Origin: JAWOGN01 sp046496815
GTDB taxonomy: Bacteria > Desulfobacterota > DSM-4660 > Desulfatiglandales > Desulfatiglandaceae
Reading direction: 5' to 3'
NCBI GenBank assembly: GCA_046496815.1
Contig: JAWOGN010000007.1
Span: 1 to 10,102, forward strand
DNA length: 10,102 nucleotides
Every line of letters starts with the position of its first letter. Positions within the stretch are counted from its first letter, which is position 1. The notes below the pieces were generated by a model, which was not told the DNA's origin, made no database searches, and saw only the letters and a list, made by a program, of their open reading frames with translations. The translations under genes were made by a program, and so were the position numbers. Shown one piece after another: positions 1-6,473 of this stretch.

Positions 1-626
1 AAGCAATAGAGAATGCCCGTTCAAAAAATTCATAACTCGCACGGGTCAGTCTCTCATTCGGGAGAAAATGATTTTCATACTATGAAATCCCATATAAGTC
101 GTCCAATTCTTTTTGTATGGGTGGCATCAGCAGACACTCGATTTTTTGTCTCATTTCAGAAAAAAACGGGCTGCAATGCCTGTAACCCCATGGATGTCGG
201 TATCGTCGGTTCGACTATCTGTGTTCGCACGGAACCACACAGATTTTAGCCGACAGCAGCACACCGTCCAAAATCAGCGTCGGTGAGTACCCAAGAACGA
301 CAACCCGGAATAAGGCAGGCGGAGGATATGATCGTATTGACCTTTTTTCGTCATTCCGAAATACGCCTCCATGAATATCGGGGCTTCGACTCGAAACCCG
401 TGTTTTGAAGGAGCTACAAAAAAACCTGGACTCGGTTTTTCAACGGGGGGATGACGTCATTACAAGACCATCGACGAATGAAGAAAGGGAAAGGAAAGCG
501 TTGGGAGTCCTCACAGGATGAAGAACTCCCACTCCGCGCTTGGATTCCCCTTGCGTGCGGAGGGGTGTCCACCGCAGACGCAGGCCGATGCGGGAAGGAA
601 ATCCGATCGCCCGGAATCCATATCGC
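1..626. other. Gene-free stretch left of the SYLF gene
   Basis: I find no convincing gene here. The short open frames lack a recognisable domain or a good ribosome binding site, and some overlap the end of the SYLF gene antisense. The only structure I see is a weak A-stem/T-stem inverted repeat, AAAAACC at 420-426 and GGTTTTT at 434-440. It lies about 190 bases beyond the SYLF stop and could be a poor terminator. A stretch near 350 reads CGTCATTCCG, a word that also occurs at 5137-5146, so a decayed dispersed repeat is possible. Confidence 0.6.
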
Positions 627-1208
627 TCATAAAGGTTCAAAGCTGAATTTTTGCCCTGCAATTGCAGCTTCATACATCAGGCCACCCTTGGCATGTACGA
701 AGATTGCCATTCCCTTGTAGTAATTTGTTTCAGCATGCGCGGCGGTCTTCGGCCCGGCACTCGCACCGGCTGTGGCCCCGGTTGAACCGGCCTGTGCCTG
801 TACCCCGGCGGTAATCGCCACCGCCGATGCCTGGGCATCGAATGCAAACTGTCCGCTGGTGAATTCATCGTAGGCGCGCTTGTCCTGGAAAAAGATGATT
901 TGACTGAAAGCCTGACCGCCGGCTTGAAACCCTATGGATACCTTCATTAGTTTCGTTATGCCGGTTACCTCCCCGCCGCGGTACACCTGACCCTTTCCGT
1001 ATGCGCCGCCGATGCCTAGACCTCCCTTGCCGACGGTTGGAAAAACGGCATATCCATACGCGTTCTTGAAATAGGGTTGGACTTGCGGGGATTGTTTGAA
1101 TACGTTGATGGTGCTTGAATAGTCCTCTGCAGCGGTTGCAACGGAACCGGCGAAACCCAGGACCAAAACCGACAAAATTGCGGACAGGCAAATTCTAAAT
1201 GTTTTCAT
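627..1208 (-). CDS. Secreted SYLF/YSC84-type lipid-binding domain protein
   Basis: A 193-residue protein that I place in the SYLF (YSC84/Ysc84 actin-binding-like, DUF500) family. Such bacterial proteins are exported and thought to bind lipid; their exact role is not established. Residues 1-27 form a signal peptide: a basic start (MKTFR), a hydrophobic core ILSVLVLGFAG and an ATAA cleavage region. The family signature follows: a pair of YGYAVFPTVGKGGLGIGGAYGKG-like segments at about 51-73, the GEVTGITKLMKVSIGFQAGGQ region at 79-99 and FSQIIFF at 101-107. An Ala/Gly-rich segment covers 127-158. The C-terminal KGGLMYEAAIAGQKF at 174-188 is also typical. I chose the start at 1208 and not the one nine codons upstream because AGGAGG lies five bases before it and the signal peptide then begins correctly. 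It stands alone, transcribed away from the flavocytochrome gene. Family assignment is fairly secure; function is not. Confidence 0.88.
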   Translation of the reverse strand: MKTFRICLSAILSVLVLGFAGSVATAAEDYSSTINVFKQSPQVQPYFKNAYGYAVFPTVGKGGLGIGGAYGKGQVYRGGEVTGITKLMKVSIGFQAGGQAFSQIIFFQDKRAYDEFTSGQFAFDAQASAVAITAGVQAQAGSTGATAGASAGPKTAAHAETNYYKGMAIFVHAKGGLMYEAAIAGQKFSFEPL

Positions 1209-1261
1209 CTCTTCCTCCTTTTTTGTATCGTTCAAATCGTATCAATCAAACGTTTTTTTTT

Positions 1262-1289
1262 AAAATAATAAAACAGCGGGCTTTGTCAA
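1262..1289 (-). promoter_or_regulatory. Sigma70-type promoter of the SYLF gene
   Basis: On the minus strand a perfect -35 TTGACA (1289 to 1284) is followed after 16 bases by TATTTT (1267 to 1262), which matches the -10 consensus at four of six positions. Transcription would start near 1255, giving a leader of about 45 bases before the ATG at 1208. An A/T tract lies just downstream. The -35 match and the placement are convincing; the -10 choice is less certain because TATTAT also occurs at a shorter spacing. Confidence 0.55.
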
Positions 1290-1647
1290 GGACGTCTTGA
1301 GTCGAAATGAGCGTTTTTTGTGTGAAATGGGTCCGCGGCTACGAAGCGGCGTATGCAGTAGAACATGCCGGTGGGGTTGCGACATTCCGACTTCAGCCGA
1401 TGGCGTTCCGGGGGGCGTCGTCGCCCAAAACCTTACCAGCCGAATGCCGCTTGACACCCCCGGTCATATGGCTTACATTCTGCTCCCAAAAAAAATCAGA
1501 TCTTTACACCCTAATTCTTTGAGGGACGATCCCTACGCTGCCTGCTCAAGGCCCGATTACGGACCATCAGACCCACGGAGTTGGGTTCCCCGACGAAGGT
1601 CTCCTCAATCGCAATGTTTCCGGCGGTGGGAAAACGGTTTGGCCTGT

Positions 1648-1685
1648 CTCGGTGAAGCACGCTGCGGCGTGCGCCGCGGACCGAG
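1648..1685 (+). other. Nested stem-loop upstream of the flavocytochrome gene
   Basis: Two stacked perfect stems are visible. The outer stem is CTCGGT (1648-1653) with ACCGAG (1680-1685), and the inner stem is GCACGC (1657-1662) with GCGTGC (1667-1672), closed by a TGCG loop. It ends about 40 bases before the ATG at 1725. A short T-run (1705-1710) follows after about 19 bases, too far for a standard terminator. It may be a structured leader element or a decayed repeat; I recognise no riboswitch class. Confidence 0.45.
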
Positions 1686-1724
1686 TGGGGACGGCACCTT
1701 AACCTTTTTTGTTTCAATATCCCC

Positions 1725-3149
1725 ATGCTGACAATTTCCCGCACCAAGCAGCATTTACTCCCCATCGTGTTGACTGTGGCCGTCACCTGGGGCATATGGC
1801 TTGGAAGTAAGTGGTATTTCCACGATGGGTTCTCAGACCCTTTCAAGTATCCTGCCAAAGCCGCCTCCCTGTCGGTCCTGGTGTTGATGTGCTGGGGCAC
1901 GGTGCTCTCCACACGATGGCCCTTCCTCGAAGAGATTTTCGGGGGTCTTGACAAAGTGTATCAAGTCCACAAGCGGCTCGGGCGCTGGAGCTTTTGGATT
2001 ATCCTCCTGCATCCACTCTGCCTGGCTGCGGATCAGCTTCCTGAGTTAGGCGCCTTTTTCTTGGATATGTGGTTTCGGGCACCGAGGGGTGACTCCTACC
2101 TCGTGGGGCAGAACCTCGGGGTGGCCACGATGCTCATCCTGGCAAGTCTGATTGCATTGACGCTCTGGATCCGGTTGCCGTACCATGTCTGGAAGCGCAC
2201 CCACGAATGGTTCGGCCTCGTCCTGCTTCTCCTGATCATGCATATCGCGTGGGTGGACGCCGACGTCGGCAAATACCCGCTTCTGAGAATCTGGGTGTAT
2301 ACGCTGCTGGCCGTTGCGGCAGGCGCGTTCTTCTACATCCGCTTCCTTTATCGCTTCCTGGGTCCGCGTTACGCTTATGCAGTGGTGCATATCGAACGTT
2401 TGGGGGGCATCCTGGAATTAGTTTTTTCGCCTCGCGGCAAAAAAATGGATTTTCGGCCCAGCCAGTTCGTTTATCTTGTGGTACGCAAGCCGGGTATATC
2501 CCCAGAGCCGCACCCCTACTCCATTGCGTGCGGCTACAACATCGAGGGCAATTTCAAGCTGGGCATAAAGACGTCGGGGGACCACACCCGCACTCTCCTC
2601 GGCCTAGAAAAAGGGGATCCGGTGACCGTATACGGGCCCTACGGCCGGTTCAGCGAAAAGTTCCTCAGCGCAGAGCGAGACTGCATTTTCATTGGTGGGG
2701 GCATCGGCATTACGCCGTTTATCGGCATGTGGCACGTGGCCCTGCACTCGGAGGAGCGGCTGGATAGCGGAGAAGTACCGGAAAAATTAAGTTCGATTCA
2801 CCCGGAAATTGTCCGAACCTGGAAAAGCCCTCGCGTGGCCCTGTTTTATGTGTGCCGCACGGAGGATCAGGCCAATTTCGATGAAGACATCCGCCATGAG
2901 GTCCTTCACAGTCAATTTCACGGCTTCAATGCACTGGAACAGCGCGGCCATCACTACGAGGTCTACCTCAGCGCGGTTCAAGGCCGCTTCTCCGCTGCGT
3001 ACGTGGCCGACCGCCTTCGCGACGGGGTGCTCAACAAAAATATCTTTCTTTGCGGACCGTCCCGCATGGTCGAAGCGCTCATCAACCAGTTCGGTGCCCT
3101 GGGGGTTCCCAAAGGGCAGATGATTGTGGAAGACTTCAATCTGCTTTGA
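1725..3149 (+). CDS. Ferric-reductase-like transmembrane flavocytochrome (FAD/NAD(P)H oxidoreductase)
   Basis: A 474-residue membrane oxidoreductase of the ferric reductase/NADPH oxidase type. It should carry electrons from NAD(P)H through FAD to haem in the inner membrane and on to a metal or oxygen acceptor. The N-terminal half has about six hydrophobic helices (near 11-27, 45-62, 86-103, 132-149, 163-176 and 188-206). Histidine pairs H82/H96 and H160/H173 are suitably spaced for haem ligation. The C-terminal half is a ferredoxin-reductase fold: the FAD-binding HPYSIA at 263-268, GPYGRFS at 304-310, the NAD(P)-binding GGGIGITP at 324-331, LCGPSRMVEAL at 442-452 and the closing VEDFNLL. An acidic insertion near 343-360 is variable in the family. 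The start lacks a clear Shine-Dalgarno sequence, but the first helix begins soon after it. The acceptor cannot be read from sequence. Confidence 0.88.
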   Translation: MLTISRTKQHLLPIVLTVAVTWGIWLGSKWYFHDGFSDPFKYPAKAASLSVLVLMCWGTVLSTRWPFLEEIFGGLDKVYQVHKRLGRWSFWIILLHPLCLAADQLPELGAFFLDMWFRAPRGDSYLVGQNLGVATMLILASLIALTLWIRLPYHVWKRTHEWFGLVLLLLIMHIAWVDADVGKYPLLRIWVYTLLAVAAGAFFYIRFLYRFLGPRYAYAVVHIERLGGILELVFSPRGKKMDFRPSQFVYLVVRKPGISPEPHPYSIACGYNIEGNFKLGIKTSGDHTRTLLGLEKGDPVTVYGPYGRFSEKFLSAERDCIFIGGGIGITPFIGMWHVALHSEERLDSGEVPEKLSSIHPEIVRTWKSPRVALFYVCRTEDQANFDEDIRHEVLHSQFHGFNALEQRGHHYEVYLSAVQGRFSAAYVADRLRDGVLNKNIFLCGPSRMVEALINQFGALGVPKGQMIVEDFNLL

Positions 3150-3285
3150 GCGGAGGTGGTCCTCTCGCCTCCCGGGGATACGAAAGAGAGACGCCTCGCA
3201 AGATAGCCGCCGATCCCCTGGAACAAAAGGAGAAGAGAAACGTTCTAGGGCAGACAACCGCTTCACAGGAGAATTTCAAGATGGG

Positions 3286-3351
3286 CGATCGTCGGCATCG
3301 GTAATTTCCACTTTCAGATACCGCGTTAGGCCGGTGCCGATCGTTTTTTTT
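3286..3351 (+). terminator. Rho-independent terminator candidate after the flavocytochrome gene
   Basis: CGATC-GTC-GGCATCGG (3286-3301) can pair with CCGGTGCC-GATCG (3331-3343), with a three-base bulge and one G-T wobble. Eight T residues (3344-3351) follow immediately. The loop is long (29 bases), so it is not a textbook terminator. It sits 137 bases after the flavocytochrome stop and before the M20 gene, the expected place. A further perfect hairpin without a T-run, CCCATC/GATGGG, follows at 3355-3371. Confidence 0.6.
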
Positions 3352-3464
3352 GCACCCATCTCCTCGATGGGAGCTTAAACAAGCGTCTCCCCCCGCTCAT
3401 CTCAAGAACATGGAGGGTGGCAACGGGCTGCTTAAAATGTCCATAGAACAGATCCAAAATTTAA

Positions 3465-3500
3465 ATGAAATCGTACGGCGATTTCATGGAGGAGGATTTT
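3465..3500 (+). promoter_or_regulatory. Hairpin abutting the ribosome binding site of the M20 gene
   Basis: ATGAAATCG (3465-3473) and CGATTTCAT (3479-3487) form a perfect nine-pair stem with a TACGG loop. It ends directly against the Shine-Dalgarno sequence GGAGGAGGA (3488-3496), which lies four bases before the ATG at 3501. The ribosome binding site selects 3501 over the in-frame ATG at 3465, which falls within the stem. The hairpin could influence initiation or mRNA stability; whether it is bound by anything is unknown. Confidence 0.55.
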
Positions 3501-4655
3501 ATGTCCATTGATTTTGATGCCATGATCGGATTTCTTCAGTCCCTCGTTCAGACAGAATCCCTATCATGTCGGGAAAAGCCGGCCATGGAGCTGATCGCTC
3601 GGGAGATGAACCGGCTCGGATATGAGGACGTGGGAAGCGATGAATACGGAAACACCGTCGGAGTGATTCACGGCGCCCATAGAGGACCCACCCTGCTGCT
3701 TGATGCCCACACGGACACGGTGGGCATCGCTCCCGGGGTCGACTGGGAGCACGATCCATTCGGTGCCGTCATTGAAGAGAACCGTATGTACGGCCGGGGG
3801 ACGGCCGACATGAAAGGCGCCCTGGCGGCCATGCTCCATGCCGGGGCGGCATTGGATCGGTCCCGGATCGCCGGCCGCATCGTGTTTTCGGCGTCGGTCA
3901 TGGAGGAAGTGGTGGAGGGGTTTCCCCTCGATCCCGTCATCAAGCGTTTTAGGCCGGACTTTGTCCTGATCGGCGAAGCGACGGACCTCAATATCAGTCA
4001 CGGCGGTCGGGGCCGGGCCGAGATTCACCTGGAGACCATCGGGCGACCGGCGCACTCATCCACCCCGCATCTGGGCGCAAATGCCGCGCTCATGATGATT
4101 GAGGCCGTCCGATCCGCTGAGGCCTTGGTACTCCCCTCGGACCCGGACGTGGGCGATGCCATTATGGCCCTGACCGATATCATCTCCGAGCCCTATCCGG
4201 GGCACTCCATGATCCCGAGCCGATGCCGTGTCACCTACGACCGGCGAACCCTACCCGGCGAGACCGAGGAGATCGTACTGGCCCCTTTCCGGAAGATCGG
4301 GAAGGGGAAGGCCTTTAAGGCTGCGATTGGAGAGGCTCGATACACGACTTACACCGGTGTTGAAATTCGGGTCCCCAAATTCTTTCCCGCCTGGAAGCTG
4401 GACACGCGGCATGAATTGGTCCAGCGTAGCTTCAACGGCCTTCGATCCGCGGGCTTAGCTCCCGAATTCAGGTTTTGGCAGTTCTGCACCAACGCCGCAT
4501 ATACCGCAGGCCTGCTCGGCATCCCCACGGCGGGGTTCGGGCCATGCCGTGAAGGACAGGCCCACACGGTGGATGAGTTCATCGATCTGACCGACCTGAA
4601 GCGCGCAGCCGGGGGGTACTTGGGCATCATCCAGCACGTACTGGCAATTCCATGA
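3501..4655 (+). CDS. M20-family metallohydrolase, YgeY-like
   Basis: A 384-residue cytoplasmic zinc hydrolase of the M20 peptidase/deacylase family, most like the YgeY branch annotated as selenium-metabolism-linked hydrolases. All five metal-binding positions of the family are visible: H70 in DAHTD, D103 in GRGTADMKG, E136 after the catalytic E135 in VMEEVVEG, E159 in IGEATD and H355 in AHTVDE. The dimerisation-domain signature GRPAHSSTPHLGANA is at 181-195. The C-terminal FCTNAAYTAGLLGIPTAGFG (328-347) is the feature that points to YgeY; related M20 members (ArgE, DapE, carboxypeptidase G2) are less similar here. Length is normal. The start is set by a strong GGAGGAGGA site. It appears monocistronic, and no selenium-related or purine-catabolism genes occur in the window, so the physiological substrate is open. 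Confidence 0.88.
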   Translation: MSIDFDAMIGFLQSLVQTESLSCREKPAMELIAREMNRLGYEDVGSDEYGNTVGVIHGAHRGPTLLLDAHTDTVGIAPGVDWEHDPFGAVIEENRMYGRGTADMKGALAAMLHAGAALDRSRIAGRIVFSASVMEEVVEGFPLDPVIKRFRPDFVLIGEATDLNISHGGRGRAEIHLETIGRPAHSSTPHLGANAALMMIEAVRSAEALVLPSDPDVGDAIMALTDIISEPYPGHSMIPSRCRVTYDRRTLPGETEEIVLAPFRKIGKGKAFKAAIGEARYTTYTGVEIRVPKFFPAWKLDTRHELVQRSFNGLRSAGLAPEFRFWQFCTNAAYTAGLLGIPTAGFGPCREGQAHTVDEFIDLTDLKRAAGGYLGIIQHVLAIP

Positions 4656-4748
4656 ATTCGTTTCAATTCTCAGCATTCGGATTGCCCGAGGTCTGCACGG
4701 ATTGATGACATGAACAAATACGCTGGTTTTGTATCAATTAAATTTTTG

Positions 4749-5045
4749 GTATCAATTTAGATTTTTGAAAGGACTCGTGAGCAGAACAACAGGGGCCGTT
4801 GGGATCTCTTTCAGAAGACCGCAAAGCCCTCCCTCACTCCATGGAACGGCAGCTGGGCCTCAAAACTCATCCCCGGACAGCCCCAGAAGGGAATCGCTGT
4901 TGCAACTTGGGTCTTCTCTGCCTTTACCGAGCCGCCTATTTCGGGATTGGGGGCGTTCTACGTGTCCCGATGTATCGGGATTGCGGTCATCTGAAAGAGA
5001 TCCCAACGGCCCCGATCGCAGTGTTTCAAAAATCTAAATTGATAC
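4749..5045. repeat. 297-bp element with long inverted arms
   Basis: The outer arms are perfect inverted repeats of 22 bases (4749-4770 and 5024-5045; core ATCAATTTAGATTTTTGAAA on the left). The inner arms are 33 bases (4792-4824 and 4981-5013) with a single mismatch. Unequal spacers separate them: 21 bases on the left and 10 on the right. A perfect seven-pair palindrome, TCCCGAT/ATCGGGA with a two-base loop, lies at 4965-4980, next to the right inner arm. A partial copy of the outer arm (TATCAATTAAATTTTTG) lies just left, at 4732-4748. It could be a non-autonomous transposable element or a transcribed long hairpin; no transposase is present. Confidence 0.8.
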
Positions 5046-5102
5046 AATTTTTGAAAAAACTGAATAACGGCCCTTGTGGTAGCCTTTCAAAAACCTAAAT
5101 TG
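5005..5102 (+). repeat. Two ungapped 37-bp direct repeats, 61-bp period
   Basis: The segments 5005-5041 and 5066-5102 align without gaps. Both begin AACGGCCC and end with TTTCAAAAAyCTAAATTG, diverging mainly in the middle ten bases. The first copy overlaps the right arm of the 297-bp inverted element. The second is therefore an extra partial end of that element, suggesting nested or repeated insertion, or slippage. Confidence 0.7.
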
Positions 5103-5258
5103 TCGGCCTCATAAAAAGTCGGAAATCACCATTTTCCGTCATTCCGGTGTAGACCGGGATCCAGTCTTTTCAGTCACATAAGGAGGAGCTGGCCCTCCGT
5201 TCGAAGATCCCGCATTCATCGGGATTTTCAACGGTGTGACGAGTTTTTACGAACTCCT
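5103..5258. mobile_element. MITE-like segment with flanking 8-bp direct repeats
   Basis: Direct repeats CTAAATTG occur at 5095-5102 and 5259-5266. Inside them, seven bases from each end, are imperfect inverted repeats: CATAAAAAGTCG (5110-5121) and CGAGTTTTTACG (5240-5251), 10 of 12 pairing. The interior carries CGTCATTCCGG and CCGGGATCCAG-type words typical of dispersed intergenic repeats. No coding capacity is visible. The left CTAAATTG also belongs to the neighbouring direct repeat, so it may not be a true target duplication. Confidence 0.45.
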
Positions 5259-5282
5259 CTAAATTGACACCTCATTTTTTTC

Positions 5283-5310
5283 TTGACCTTTCCCGACTGT
5301 TCGATTAAAC
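5283..5310 (+). promoter_or_regulatory. Putative promoter of the XRE-peptidase operon
   Basis: TTGACC (5283-5288) matches the -35 consensus at five of six positions. After 16 bases comes TTAAAC (5305-5310), a weak -10. A start near 5317 would leave a leader of about 20 bases. The -10 lies inside the 19-bp palindrome at 5298-5316, as expected for an autorepressed promoter. The upstream TTGACA at 5264-5269 has no suitable -10 at standard spacing. Confidence 0.4.
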
Positions 5311-5316
5311 AGAACA
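5298..5316. promoter_or_regulatory. Predicted operator O1 of the XRE repressor
   Basis: TGTTCGATTAAACAGAACA is a 19-bp palindrome with perfect TGTTC/GAACA half-sites. It overlaps the putative -10 just upstream of the XRE gene. A second 19-bp site with the same half-sites and spacing lies at 6432-6450. Overlap with the promoter suggests autorepression by the XRE protein. A separate perfect 10-bp palindrome, GTCGTACGAC, follows at 5320-5329. Confidence 0.6.
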
Positions 5317-5336
5317 AAAGTCGTACGACGTCTCTT

Positions 5337-5705
5337 ATGGATGATGCATTCGGCCAAATATTAAGGAAGCGAAGGATCGATTCAGGCCTCGGTCTGAGGG
5401 AACTGGCTCGCCGGATCAATAAATCGCCCGGATATCTCAGCGATGTGGAGAAGGGTCATGTTCCACCGCCTTCCGAGGCCGTCATCCTGGATATCGCGGC
5501 GGCGCTCGCCATCGAGAAAAAGGATCTCTTGGTTGCAGCAAGAAAAGTCGACCCGGAAGTATCGGATTATGTGGCACAAAAACCCGAGGTGGCCGATTTT
5601 CTTCGGATGGCCCGTGACGAGGAGTTCGAGCAAGAGGACTGGGAAAGAATCACGCAGCTGGCCAGAATTGCAAAATTGGGGAAACGGGAGAAAGAAAACC
5701 AATGA
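5337..5705 (+). CDS. XRE-family helix-turn-helix repressor, ImmR-like
   Basis: A 122-residue DNA-binding regulator. The HTH_3 fold spans about residues 4-62: FGQILRKRRIDSGLGLRELA, then the recognition region INKSPGYLSDVEKGHVPPPS (27-46), with SPGYLSDVEKG being characteristic of the XRE family, and the last helix LDIAAALAIEKKDLL. The C-terminal part (75-122) is charged and probably mediates dimer or peptidase contacts. I chose the ATG at 5337 because the longer in-frame start at 5283 would place coding sequence over the promoter and the O1 palindrome. No good Shine-Dalgarno precedes it, so translation may be weak. Its stop overlaps the peptidase start (ATGA), the usual arrangement of repressor and anti-repressor protease pairs such as ImmR-ImmA. 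It probably binds the two TGTTC...GAACA palindromes. Confidence 0.88.
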   Translation: MDDAFGQILRKRRIDSGLGLRELARRINKSPGYLSDVEKGHVPPPSEAVILDIAAALAIEKKDLLVAARKVDPEVSDYVAQKPEVADFLRMARDEEFEQEDWERITQLARIAKLGKREKENQ

Positions 5706-6400
5706 AGGTTCCCTGGCTGTCCAGAGATCAAATCGGCAAAAAGGCTGAAAACCTCATCAAAAATTCCGAGTCCATGCTGGGGTACCCTCTCGAACCGCCC
5801 ATACCGGTAGAAGACCTCATAGAAAGATATTTAGGGCTCCGGCTCGCCTACGATGACCTCGAAAAGGCGCTGGGCATGAAAGACGTGTTGGGTGCGACGT
5901 GGGTAAAGTCCAGACTGATTTGTGTGAACGAAAAGCTATTTGAACGCAGCTCAGAAGGGAGAGTGGTGTTTACGTGTGCCCACGAGGTTGGGCACTGGAT
6001 TCTCCACCGGAAGCATATAGGCCTCCAAGCCAGGATTTCAGCAGAGGCTGGGGCAGTCATCTGCCGGGCCGCAAATGCCAGGGAGCCCATTGAATGGCAG
6101 GCCGATTATTTTGCCGCGTGTCTCCTGATGCCGGAGGAAAAAGTCAGATCAGCCTTTTGCCAAACCCTGGACACCGAACAGCTGGTATTGGAAAATGTGA
6201 AAAGCGCATTTTGGGGGACATCTATCTGGGTCGACCCGTGTGTGGAGAACTGGCATTTCATCGCGGCGATGGTGTGTGAGGCGGGGGGCTTTACCAACTG
6301 CTCGAAACAAGCCATGATTATCCGTCTTCAGGAGCTTGGCTTGCTGGTGAATCCCACAGGAGCCCCAATGGCCTGGAGACGTTCGCCGGCAATGGGTTAG
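5702..6400 (+). CDS. ImmA/IrrE-type zinc metallopeptidase
   Basis: A 232-residue protease of the ImmA/IrrE family, which cleaves the partner XRE repressor when activated and thereby induces the controlled genes. The zinc site is intact: HEVGH at 94-98 (H94, E95, H98), and the downstream acidic helix EWQADYFAACLLMP at 131-144 supplies the third ligand region. The N-terminal segment PLEPPIPVEDLIERYLGLRL (29-48) is also typical of the family. The C-terminal helix QAMIIRLQELGLL (203-215) matches the winged-helix-like tail seen in many members. The length is ordinary. It overlaps the repressor gene by four bases, implying coupled translation. The signal that activates it is not encoded obviously nearby; sensing could be direct or through the downstream proteins. 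Confidence 0.9.
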   Translation: MKVPWLSRDQIGKKAENLIKNSESMLGYPLEPPIPVEDLIERYLGLRLAYDDLEKALGMKDVLGATWVKSRLICVNEKLFERSSEGRVVFTCAHEVGHWILHRKHIGLQARISAEAGAVICRAANAREPIEWQADYFAACLLMPEEKVRSAFCQTLDTEQLVLENVKSAFWGTSIWVDPCVENWHFIAAMVCEAGGFTNCSKQAMIIRLQELGLLVNPTGAPMAWRRSPAMG

Positions 6401-6431
6401 CAAGAGTTGGCATATATTTTTTTGAGTGCTG

Positions 6432-6450
6432 TGTTCTATTTGATAGAACA
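6432..6450. promoter_or_regulatory. Predicted operator O2 before the small ORF/ATPase unit
   Basis: TGTTCTATTTGATAGAACA is a perfect inverted repeat (eight-base half-sites, three-base centre). It shares both half-sites and the 19-base length with O1, fitting TGTTCnATnnnAnnGAACA. It lies 31 bases after the peptidase stop and 23 bases before the ATG at 6474. The likely role is repression of a promoter for the ATPase module. No clear -35/-10 pair is visible, although TTGGCA at 6407-6412 is a candidate -35. Confidence 0.65.
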
Positions 6451-6473
6451 GTCCACTGGAAAGGACGAAACGC

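Larger units (their letters stand above)
1236..1724. other. Intergenic stretch between the divergent SYLF and flavocytochrome genes
   Basis: Apart from the SYLF promoter at its left edge and a nested hairpin at 1648-1685, I see no supported gene. Open frames on both strands cross this region, but none has a recognisable domain, and the long plus-strand one runs out of frame into the start of the flavocytochrome gene. No clear Shine-Dalgarno sequence or sigma70 promoter is visible directly before the ATG at 1725. Confidence 0.5.
4656..5336. other. Repeat-rich gene-free stretch
   Basis: This 680-base gap holds no supported gene. It contains an inverted-arm element at 4749-5045, a 37-bp direct repeat with 61-bp period, a MITE-like segment at 5103-5258, and the promoter/operator of the XRE gene at its right end. 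Two overlapping open frames run through the inverted repeat (4729-5037 and 4799-5098). Their ends are largely dictated by the palindromic arms, so I do not call them genes. Confidence 0.7.

Noticed and set aside
13..249. 78-residue plus-strand open frame at the left edge
   Set aside because: No ribosome binding site, no domain, and irregular composition; nothing distinguishes it from chance.
1297..1731. 144-residue plus-strand open frame before the flavocytochrome gene
   Set aside because: No recognisable family, no ribosome binding site, and it runs out of frame into the flavocytochrome start. A dispersed repeat is possible but cannot be shown from one copy.
1511..1954. Minus-strand open frame antisense to the flavocytochrome start
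   Set aside because: It overlaps a well-supported gene by about 230 bases. Its C-terminal end looks somewhat protein-like, but I cannot match it to any family.
4749..5045. Possible integron attC site or group II intron
   Set aside because: No core-site consensus, no integrase, no intron domain V or reverse transcriptase; the paired arms fit a simple inverted-repeat element better.
4799..5098. 99-residue plus-strand open frame in the repeat-rich gap
   Set aside because: Both ends lie in the inverted arms, there is no ribosome binding site or recognisable domain, and a second frame is open over the same stretch, as expected from palindromic sequence.
5005..5102. Possible CRISPR array from the 37-bp repeats
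   Set aside because: Only two copies, diverged in the centre, a 24-base spacer, and one copy belongs to an inverted-repeat element; no cas genes.
5283..5336. Longer in-frame start for the XRE gene
   Set aside because: The added 18 residues would be encoded by the -35, -10 and O1 palindrome, and they do not resemble XRE proteins.
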